From: Epinephelus fuscoguttatus
Taxonomy: Eukaryota; Chordata; Actinopteri; Perciformes; Serranidae
Direction of reading: 5' to 3'
Length of the DNA: 64,000 nucleotides
NCBI RefSeq assembly: GCF_011397635.1
Contig: NC_064755.1
Coordinates: 34,521,559 to 34,585,558 of the forward strand
The stretch's first letter is position 1, and the number at the start of each line of letters is the position of its first letter. Shown here piece by piece: positions 12,601-19,200 of this stretch. The position numbers were made by a program, and so were the translations under genes. Under the pieces are notes generated by a model. That model was not told the DNA's origin and did not search any database. It was given only the letters and a program-made list of their open reading frames with translations.

Positions 12601-13429
12601 TAAGACATTTTCTCCCTCCAAATAATTTTGTTTTCTTGTCTTCTTTTCCTCTGCTGTTTCTTTACTATTTACAGTCCTACTTTGTGACACAATGACAGGT
12701 GAAGCGGTAACAGGTATCACTAGCAAACAAGCAAACAGTCTCCATGGAGACTGTAGAATTTTACAGTTATAAAATCTCTTTTACTGCTTTAAATAACTTA
12801 GTGTTTTTAGTTCACAAAGGAAACTTTTTAAGGGATTCTGTGCCACACCCTTAAGTAAGTCCCTAAGCTCAGACAAATGTTAAGCCTTATACTTAGGGTC
12901 AAATAATAATAATAATGTGTTTTGCTCAACCGGCCACAGCATCATGCCCAAGGCAGGATATCCAAACATACTTCGACATGCAGATTGGAGGAGCCGGGGA
13001 TCGAACAACCGATCTTCAGATCAGTGCACTTCCTCTGAGGCACAGCCGCCAATGATGCAGTATAATGACTGCGACAGGAGAGGGGACCATTTGCCCTACA
13101 GTTATTTAAATAAATGGATACCTTAACTTCTCTTCTGGAGGTTTTACTGGTGCTCCTATCCAGGATGTGACGTTTACTGTTACTGCTGGAACTTCTTCGA
13201 GAAGATGAAGATCTAGGAGAAAGCAAAATGAAGATATCTGCATAACGGGCATAACGGTTAGTTAGGCTAGTAACTTGCGTTAGCCACCGCTAGCTAAAGT
13301 AAGCTAACTCTGCTACGTGTTTGAACTATGTTAGCTCAATTACCTTTATGTGTATTGTAAAAAAAAAAAAAAAAGACTTCCTGTGAATCTTTGAACTTAC
13401 GAGTTAAGCGCCAGACTGCTTTTCTTCAT
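3858..13429 (-). CDS. dnai4: Dynein axonemal intermediate chain 4 (WD repeat protein 78), complete 17-exon CDS
   Basis: Coding exons in transcript order: 13401-13429, 13122-13212, 11431-11594, 11055-11170, 10598-10754, 10020-10159, 8800-8967, 8494-8679, 8217-8371, 6992-7078, 6669-6820, 6363-6520, 5822-5934, 5530-5628, 4510-4736, 4235-4388, 3858-3926. They join into 2265 nt (754 codons plus stop) with all phases consistent and GT-AG at every junction. The product resembles vertebrate DNAI4/WDR78 (about 850 aa in human, from memory). It has a Ser-rich, low-complexity N-terminus (1-45), a linker containing KMGNDKYVAHSMQTFTGAPK (about 205-225), and a C-terminal WD40 propeller (about 385-735) with blades such as DLLAVGYGSYD, LAVGMYDGTVAIYD, VSLSADGRIAKW, DVFLSCSSDWTIKLW and FAAISGKQVEIWDL. 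Family knowledge: an intermediate chain of inner-arm dynein f (I1), needed for ciliary beating and acting in motile cilia and flagella. The start ATG has A at -3 and is followed at once by a good donor. The gene is identified with confidence; exact orthology rests on my reading only. Confidence 0.93.
4235..4388 (-). CDS. dnai4: dnai4 coding exon 16
   Basis: Encodes RSPIIVHNAAAGVNMTSLLF, DCVLVGDSDGQVTVYQLKN and GGGKQ; last WD blade. Acceptor cctttcag, donor gtaaac. Confidence 0.93.
4510..4736 (-). CDS. dnai4: dnai4 coding exon 15
   Basis: Encodes LPVNHVEWSPFSSDVFLSCS, DWTIKLWKQDLLTPMLSL and FAAISGKQVEIWDLTSS, two WD blades with classic WD ends. Donor gtgagt. The open frame on the opposite strand here is a shadow. 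Confidence 0.95.
5125..5500 (+). repeat. tRNA-headed SINE with L2-like tail
   Basis: tRNA-like B box region (GGTTCGAACCC), then GGCTTCCTCCCACAGTCCAA and the tail GTCAGCTGGGATAGGCTCCA with AGAGGATAAGC. It lies in dnai4 intron 14 in antisense orientation. Further copies at 14437, 24886 and 39470/40301. Confidence 0.8.
5530..5628 (-). CDS. dnai4: dnai4 coding exon 14
   Basis: Exactly 33 codons, ASNIYLVGTLDGLICKCSIS to YRKHA; acceptor ttctgctgcag, donor gtaagt. A SINE with an L2-like tail lies in the following intron. Confidence 0.92.
5822..5934 (-). CDS. dnai4: dnai4 coding exon 13
   Basis: Encodes DLLKLKKTHNCKQKAEENKT then SGLCLDFHPT; links two blades through a Lys-rich loop. Donor gtaagt. 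Confidence 0.9.
6363..6520 (-). CDS. dnai4: dnai4 coding exon 12
   Basis: Encodes ECYKKHLLPVWQVKWITPCQ and ALVSLSADGRIAKWILSGNG, a third WD blade with the DGRIAKW core; acceptor ttttgtag, donor gtactg. Confidence 0.94.
6585..6613. repeat. (GT)n microsatellite
   Basis: About 14 GT units in dnai4 intron 11. Confidence 0.95.
6669..6820 (-). CDS. dnai4: dnai4 coding exon 11
   Basis: Encodes WPERVFHCHSCVTALDFSDN and LAVGMYDGTVAIYDIQSR, a second WD blade; acceptor ctttgcag, donor gtgagg. Confidence 0.94.
6992..7078 (-). CDS. dnai4: dnai4 coding exon 10
   Basis: Exactly 29 codons: DLLAVGYGSYDSKNQTPG to CSWSLKNPT, a WD blade with the DLLAVGYG signature. Acceptor ctgtaag. Confidence 0.93.
7205..7850. 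repeat. Composite of dispersed repeats in dnai4 intron 9
   Basis: GACGGTAAAAAGTAATGGAC and CCATTGGTTTGTGGACTCC begin a common teleost element, followed by a poly-T tract (7312-7331). A second element with a G12 run follows at about 7700-7840. No coding potential. Confidence 0.5.
8217..8371 (-). CDS. dnai4: dnai4 coding exon 9
   Basis: Encodes DSDSAVKPRTK to LERLWAFSCELTRGCNITSM, the entry to the WD40 propeller. The acceptor tgcgtaag has a poor pyrimidine tract and was chosen because it alone keeps the frame with exon 8; the downstream cag sites are alternatives. Confidence 0.85.
8494..8679 (-). CDS. dnai4: dnai4 coding exon 8
   Basis: Encodes STMSLLLEKEMSGSSIDAES through MERSIVANIFQPKLAAYRQL; the last part is strongly conserved in DNAI4. 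Acceptor cccctcag, donor gtaaac. Confidence 0.93.
8800..8967 (-). CDS. dnai4: dnai4 coding exon 7
   Basis: Encodes TIVTIWDIYDSFCGQNE followed by a Ser/Thr/Glu-rich stretch; acceptor atgtccacag, donor gtaaga. Confidence 0.9.
9320..9910. repeat. Common teleost dispersed element in dnai4 intron 6
   Basis: Internal direct repeat of AAGCAGTTTCACGCTA / AAGCAGTTCCATGTTA followed each time by AATCAGTGTTT, and the end CCTACACACAGGACCTTTA. I recognise the pattern as a frequent fish non-autonomous element; class uncertain. Confidence 0.5.
10020..10159 (-). CDS. dnai4: dnai4 coding exon 6
   Basis: Encodes ETNTQYAALCKNKMGNDKYV then MQTFTGAPKSKETQTD, the conserved pre-propeller motif of the family. Donor gttaga is weak, but the phase fits exon 7 exactly. 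Confidence 0.9.
10331..10523. mobile_element. Short hAT-type MITE
   Basis: Ends TAGGGCTGCAC and GTGCAGCTCTA are inverted repeats with one mismatch; the interior is rich in ATAATCGTGAT. Lies in dnai4 intron 5. Confidence 0.65.
10598..10754 (-). CDS. dnai4: dnai4 coding exon 5
   Basis: Acidic segment EVPMKRDSVQQHVTEEMLDE through ISLLDIPNTSVSEDADDAED; acceptor ccctgccag and donor gtgagt. Confidence 0.9.
11055..11170 (-). CDS. dnai4: dnai4 coding exon 4
   Basis: Acceptor tttctgcag; encodes SFIGSTLLSRFSTTTSLTKE and onward to NPPALS. Donor gttagt, a usable minor variant. Confidence 0.87.
11431..11594 (-). CDS. dnai4: dnai4 coding exon 3
   Basis: Starts in phase 0 after ttcacag with VLDNDGKNVTPQPLYHAEPR, a segment typical of the DNAI4 N-terminal half; ends in TGC AG before gtacca. 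Confidence 0.9.
12915..13085 (-). repeat. tRNA-derived SINE fragment
   Basis: Minus strand reads CTGTGCCTCAGAGGAAGTGC, then GGTTGTTCGATCCCCGGCTC, a degenerate tRNA A/B-box arrangement. Same family as 30545-30840. Confidence 0.6.
13122..13212 (-). CDS. dnai4: dnai4 coding exon 2
   Basis: Acceptor tttctcctag; encodes a Ser/Arg-rich stretch beginning SSSSRRSSSSNSKRHILD and ending SRREVK before gtatcc. Low-complexity N-terminus. Confidence 0.88.
13401..13429 (-). CDS. dnai4: dnai4 coding exon 1
   Basis: Encodes MKKSSLALN and the first two bases of a Ser codon, then the donor gtaagt. No in-frame upstream ATG was seen close by, and an X-box lies 77 bp upstream. Confidence 0.85.
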
Positions 13430-13505
13430 TATTTTCGGAGTTTTACCAGTTTGTGTGTTTTAAAATGGATCTGTCTCCTTCATTAACCTTAGCTAACCGC
13501 TCCAA

Positions 13506-13519
13506 GTTGCCATGGAAAC
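13506..13519 (-). promoter_or_regulatory. RFX X-box motif upstream of dnai4
   Basis: GTTGCCATGGAAAC is a near-perfect palindromic X-box (two GTTGCC-like half sites). It sits 77 bp upstream of the dnai4 ATG, in the distance range typical of RFX2/RFX3-driven motile-cilium genes. Site and position are seen; function is inferred. Confidence 0.75.
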
Positions 13520-13794
13520 GCGACGACCCTTGCGCCTGTCAGTTACTGCCTGGAACACATTTTGAGATTTAAGTTAGTTTCACACACTGTTTATATCACA
13601 GCAAAGTTTCAACAAATCTGAAACTGACTTCGGACTCTTGCAGCTCTAGACAGTGCAGCGATTTCATTTTACGGTACTTTATTTTTCTGCTTCACTTCAT
13701 TGTAGAGACCAAAATTGTACTTTTAACTCCACCACATGCATTTGATCGCTTCAGTTACAGGTTAAGGTAGGTTATTAATACAAAATATTAACCA

Positions 13795-13970
13795 AATATG
13801 ATGAGTAGTGAACAAAAATTTAATCGCAACACTTTTGTTTTTGCTTGCATTTTTCCCAGGTTTAACTTAAAGATCCAAGGCTTTTTTTCTATGCACTCAA
13901 TAGATGTATTTCTCTCAAATTTTGGTCACAAGTGTGTTGAAATCTGTTTGTGAGTACTCACTACAGTGGC
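13795..13970. repeat. Dispersed repeat fragment
   Basis: GAACAAAAATTTAATCGCAA then CACTTTTGTTTTTGCTTGCA, a sequence repeatedly met in fish genomes; class not assigned. It lies upstream of the dnai4 X-box. Confidence 0.4.
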
Positions 13971-14365
13971 CAGCCATTTTCTTTAATATGCATGGGATTT
14001 TAATGCTGTAGTTGCAAATAAGTCACTACAGTGGACCGTAGTGCGTCATGACATACACTGCCACCCACTGGCCAGTCGTAAGTGCAACACAAATCAATTA
14101 AAACAAGATGGCCGACAGAATGCAAGAAATGTTGTGCAGCTCAGGAATATCTTGCCAGTCCTTCTACAGTAGGAGAGGCTTGCAGGTAAATAAAATATGA
14201 CAACATCAAGTTACATCTAAGGAGTAATACAGATGATAGTATTGATTTTATATTGGGAGGCCATTACAATTGATCATCTATCCACAAAACTGGACACCAT
14301 GCGTCGCTGGCTATATTTCAACTACAATCAATACTATTACTGAAAATAAATAATGAAATTACAGA

Positions 14366-14436
14366 AACACACACACACACACGTATATATATATATATAT
14401 ATATACATATATATGTATATATATATATATATATAT
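14366..14436. repeat. (AC)n-(TA)n microsatellite
   Basis: AC repeats pass into long alternating TA, directly abutting the ATTC-type tail of the neighbouring SINE. Confidence 0.95.
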
Positions 14437-14805
14437 TCATTCATTCATTCATCTTCTAACCGCTTCATCCTCTTGAGGGTCGCGGGGGGGCTGGAGCCTA
14501 TCCCAGCTGACATCGGGCGAGAGGCAGGGTACACCCTGGACAGGTCGCCAGACTATCACAGGGCTGACACATAGAGACAAACAACCATTCACGTTCACAT
14601 TCACACCTATGGACAATTTAGAGTTATCAATTAACCTAGTCCCCAATCTGCATGTCTTTGGACTGTGGGAGGAAGCCGGAGTGCCCGGAGAGAACCCACG
14701 CTGACACGGGGAGAACATGCAAACTCCACACAGAAGGGCTCCCACGCCCGGGATCGAACCGGCAACCCTCTTGCTGTGGCATTCGCTCATCGAGAGAATG
14801 CCAAG
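14437..14805 (-). repeat. tRNA-headed SINE with L2-like tail
   Basis: Reverse-strand copy of the 5125 element: ATTCATTCATTC tail, CCGCTTCATCCTCTTGAGGG, TGGAGCCTATCCCAGCTGAC and a tRNA-like head GGGATCGAACCGGCAACCC. Confidence 0.82.
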
Positions 14806-14869
14806 AGTGTGCAAAGCAGTAATCAGAACAAAGGGTGGCTATTTTGAAGAAACTAGAATATAAAACATG

Positions 14870-15035
14870 TTTTCAGTTATTTCACCTTTTTTTGTTAAGT
14901 ACATAACTCCACATGTGCTCATTCATAGTTTTGATACCTTCAGTGAGAATCTACAATGTAAATAGTCATGAAAATAAAGAAAACACATTGAATGAGAAGG
15001 TGTGTCCAAACTTTTGGCCTGTACTGTATATGGTA
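14870..15035. repeat. Terminal fragment of a dispersed DNA element
   Basis: Contains GAATGAGAAGGTGTGTCC and AAACTTTTGGCCTGTACTG, a terminus common in fish repeats. No open frame. Confidence 0.4.
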
Positions 15036-15329
15036 GGAGAAAGTTTTGGGATGGCTTATAATTTTTTATTGTGTTTTTGATTAGTATTTTGGGATATTAT
15101 TATTTATTATTGTGATTGTGGTTATTAGGAAAGTTGGGTCATATGGGTATGGGCAGTGACACTCATACATCTCATCTTGTGTGTGAGTGGATCGCCTTTT
15201 TTTTTTTTTTTTGTTGATCGTACTTTTTTTTGTTTGCTATGATTATCTTAACTATAAATTTGTGCATGTTATAATTAGTTGTCACACAAGTGAACCAGGC
15301 CTAGCCTCTCTCTCTCTCTTGTACTCGTC

Positions 15330-15760
15330 GTCCTCCGCTTATCCGGGTCCAGGTCGCGGGGGCAGCAGCCTCAGCAAAGAAGCCCAGACAGTCCTCGAGC
15401 TCTGGGTAGTGACCGAAAGAATGAGATCGCGAGTACAAGCGGCCGAAATGAGTTTCCTCCGCAGGGTGGCTGGGCTCAGCCTTAGGGATAGGGTGAGGAG
15501 CTCAGACATCCAGGAGGGACTCGGAGTAGAGCCGCTGCTCCTCCACAGCGAGAGGAGCCAGTTGAGGTGGTTCAGGCATCTGGTAAGGATGCCTTCCGGA
15601 CGCCTCCCTTGGGAGGTGTTTTGGGCCTGTCCAACCGGGAGGAGACCTCGGGGCCGCCCCAGAACACGCTGGAGGGACTACATCACCCGGCTGGCCTGGG
15701 AACGCCCCGGGGTTCCCGCGGAAGAGCTGACAGAAGTGGCTGGGGAGAGGACTGTCTGGG

Positions 15761-15765
<5 letters not shown>
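15330..15765 (+). pseudogene. LINE ORF2 C-terminal fragment
   Basis: Encodes [47 protein letters not shown] and WERPGVPAEELTEVAGER, typical of the tail of a non-LTR retrotransposon polyprotein in fish. The reverse transcriptase core is missing (5' truncated). Related copies at 26280 (+) and 27315 (-). The surrounding 212-codon open frame is not a host gene. Confidence 0.78.
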
Positions 15766-15817
<52 letters not shown>

Positions 15818-15818
15818 G

Positions 15819-15852
<34 letters not shown>

Positions 15853-15853
15853 T
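15763..15853. repeat. (CT)n-(TA)n-(TAGA)n compound microsatellite
   Basis: About 20 CT units, a TA run, then TAGA units, located roughly 80 bp upstream of the CLEAR site. Confidence 0.95.
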
Positions 15854-15899
15854 ACATTGGAATAGTGAAGGGAGACTTGAGGGAGCCTGTATCAAATAC

Positions 15900-16088
15900 T
15901 TCCGGGTTTAAGGACTACCATCTGTAATACGTCACGTGACGGGAGCATCATCCTTCCCCCCTCCCCCTCTGCACCGAGCATCTCGGAGATAACGGCGCCT
16001 TTAAGAGCCGTATATCCTGCTGCCCTCTGCACTAAATCTCCATCGCTGCTCTGTGAGGGCGACAGAAAAAACACAGAAAGCCACGGCA
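15900..16088 (+). promoter_or_regulatory. ap3b2: Probable ap3b2 core promoter and 5' UTR
   Basis: GC-rich, repeat-free sequence directly upstream of the ap3b2 ATG. It contains CTTCCGGG (ETS-like), the GTCACGTGAC site and a pyrimidine-rich tract. No TATA box was seen, which fits a CpG-type promoter. The transcription start cannot be placed from sequence. Confidence 0.5.
15931..15940. promoter_or_regulatory. Perfect CLEAR/E-box palindrome upstream of ap3b2
   Basis: GTCACGTGAC is the consensus CLEAR element bound by TFEB/TFE3/MITF and contains the CACGTG E-box. With the preceding bases it also reads TACGTCA, a CRE-like site. It lies about 149 bp upstream of the ap3b2 ATG in GC-rich sequence, probably the proximal promoter. 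Function inferred. Confidence 0.6.
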
Positions 16089-16201
16089 ATGTCCGCCAGC
16101 TCCGCTTTCAACGATGAGAAGGGGGGCTCGTCCAGCGTCGGGGAGCCCGAATATGGTCACGACCCGGCGAGCGGCGGGATTTTCTCCTCCGACTACAAAA
16201 G
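16089..16201 (+). CDS. ap3b2: ap3b2 coding exon 1
   Basis: ATG with G at -3; encodes [20 protein letters not shown] then [17 protein letters not shown], ending AG before gtacgg. Matches the AP3B2 N-terminus. Confidence 0.95.
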
Positions 16202-19200
16202 GTACGGAGCCACCTGCCTCGGTGCCGCTTGACGCCGATTTTATTTGTCATACTGTGGGGGGATACCGGGGCTGCTAATGGCGGGGGAGGCGCGGTGTGG
16301 ATGTGGTTTCCTGTCTGTTAAGATGCACAGAAAGTGATTTTTAACATGTCAGAATGAAACATGTAAACAACATAGAGACTGAACTTTGTTTTTAGGCCCG
16401 GGGTTTAAAAGCGGTGTCTGCTTTTCTTTTTGTGGTCGTGAACGTCTCACCGTGATTTGGTCTCTGTGGCAGCCGCGTCTAATGAAGGCTCAGTGCGGGT
16501 GTTGACTTCATATATGTGCCTTTAGTGGGGTGTGTTTGAAACGTCTCAGGGCTCATGGTGTTTGTATTTATTGTTTATTTTGTGAGGTGTGATGTGAGAG
16601 GCCTGTTAGAAGAGATGCCAGGCCTCAGCTCCAGCTCTTTCAGCACCACCCCTGCTGGACAGCGCGCAGAGCGGCAGCACCGCTCACTGTCAGCACATAG
16701 ACACCGATATATCCGGTTTATTAGGACATGGAATAGGGTTTAATATAAGTCATATGTGAGGAATTACAAGTAAGACCTTATTCAGTATTGCTTCTATAAA
16801 GACAAACAAACAAACAAAGGATGGATAAGTTTGTCCTTGTTCCTATTCAGGGTCCCATTTGTGTCCTTTTAATTCTTTCAGCTATACAGAAACTGGATAA
16901 ACACAATAATAATAATAGTGAAAATGATAATAAGGGCTTCATATAATGATTATTGCCATTATTGATGCTGCTGAGTATTTTGTCAATATGCTTATTTGAT
17001 TGATTGTTTGGATCAACATTAGGGAAAAAGTTTAAACATGTGCATGTTGTTTAGTCCAAACAACAACTTAACTATCACCCCACCAATGCTGATATTGATA
17101 TTTGGGAGTTTCATAAATCTGATAGATATTACTGTTGCCACTGTACTGATATTTCTAACTGCCAGGGGCGAAAATATAGACAGTGCAGGCAGTGCGATTG
17201 CTCTGGGGTCTCTGGGGTGGAGGGGCCCATAGATAGAGCAGGCCCTTGCAAGTGGTTCAGATTGCCACCTTGGAAATATACCTGTGTTCAAAGATAAAAG
17301 ACAAAAAATATATATATATTATTAATTGCCATTGCCATTTGCTATATATGTCCTCAAGTTTTTTCTTTTTTTTAAAAAAAACAATTAGTAGCTATTTAAA
17401 ACAAAATTATATGCTCTTGCTACTTATGCTGTAAAATCTATATACTATACAAACTGTTCAAGATTAATTTCTTGCTTACTTTGATATTTTTGTCAGATAT
17501 GTAATGATAATTGCTGGTTGATGTGCAATGTTAAGTCACTAGTTGTGTCAAGACAACACATGCAAGTTAGTGTACACTAAGGCCCGTCATAACTTTATTA
17601 CACCACTGCTAACTTCAGTACCCTATCTTGAAAAATATCAATTTGATACCGTTTTTTTTTTTTATTTTTTTTTTTTACCTCAAACAAAATTGACATTAAG
17701 GGCATCAAATTTAAAATGTTCAATAAAAGATGAATATATCAAGGCTACAACAGGACATCAGCAACTTTTCTTTTCTTGGTTAGTTGCATAAAACAGGAGA
17801 ATGACTGTTATAACAACAAATTCTCACTCCGACCTTGTCACATATTGGCGTGTTTGGTCATGGTCTTTCCACATCCACATACGACGTGCAAGGTACCCTG
17901 GGTGCGTTGGTTGCTGATGTTCTGGGACTCCGTGTCAAGTTCTGCCTGTTACATGCATTGTCTTCTTTCAAAATACACTTCCGTTTTCACAGGAAATTTA
18001 ACGTTTATATACAGCCTCTTTCAAAATAAATGCACTACGTTGGTACAACACTGCGAATCGACGTTTTTTTTTTTTTTCTTCAACAAACACACATGGTTAG
18101 GTTTAGGGAAAAAAAAACGAGGTTTGGCTTTAGAATCTTACAGGACACAAACACTGCTCCCTTGTGTGAAAGTCAGCATTTGTTGGACCCGCCCACCCCA
18201 CTGGGACATTCCCCGCATTAACTTTCGTCCTTGTCCCACTGTGTTTCCCCTGATTGAGACTGAGATATTTTACAGTTGAAAAATAAACTTGTTAGGGCTC
18301 TCTGCTGGACAGACTATGTAAAAATGTGTTTCTGAATTATCTTAAAGCTAGTTTGACATTTCTTTAGTGTCTTGTAGTGTTTACTTATTGGCTGACATAT
18401 ATACCACTATCTGCAATAACCATTCCTAGAGATTTGGAGCATTTACCACAAAGGCATGATCTCCCTTACCTACCAGCCTCGATTGTGGGACAGTTAAAAG
18501 ACATCATTAGGAGGATCTACAGTAAGAGTTTGGGAGTTGGAGTAGGGCACAGAAGTTCTGAGATGTTATTTATCCAAATACATTCAGTTAATACCTTCAG
18601 ACAACAACAAAAGAAAACAAACAGGAAATCTTCAGGAGGCTGGAACCAGATAATTTTATATCTGGTTTTATATCTAATTAATTTTATATATCATTTTTCT
18701 TTGAAGAATTACCCAAACAATAAAGCAATTGACAGAATTGTTGCTGATTAAGTTCTTGTCCATCTCGTAATTGATTTATGGCTTTTATAATCTTGATGAT
18801 AATGATGATAATCCAAGGTGATAAAATTAAAATCATATTGAATGATATGTAACCATGGAAAGGGGTGGCAGAGCAAATATCAGACTGAAATAAATTTCAT
18901 GTGCCGTCAAATAGGAGGCCTGTTTTTTACATCTCCCCCAGTGCAGGGTAATATGATGGGTCTGACAGTGTATGCCATCGTGCACATACCATCTCGTCAT
19001 TATTTTAATTTCACAATTTTATAGTTTATTGTAGTTTATTTTGGAATAAACATATACCTTCTGTTGTAGATGCTCCCGACCATTTTACAAAAAAAGGAAA
19101 ACGGACGGAAGATGGACATGTCCTTTTTCAAGGACATACACAATACACAATACACTAATCGATGTTAAAACAAGATGGCAGCCCTCTCTGCCAAGTCAGT

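Noticed and set aside
15187..15825. 212-codon open frame upstream of ap3b2
   Set aside because: Its recognisable part is a LINE ORF2 tail and it ends in translated microsatellite (Ser-Leu repeats); not a host gene.
16555..16743. 62-codon open frame in ap3b2 intron 1
   Set aside because: The GC-rich centre is the RE1-like region; no protein similarity and no Kozak or splice support.
18377..18751. 124-codon open frame in ap3b2 intron 1
   Set aside because: AT-rich codons, no family resemblance, no splice or promoter context; chance frame.
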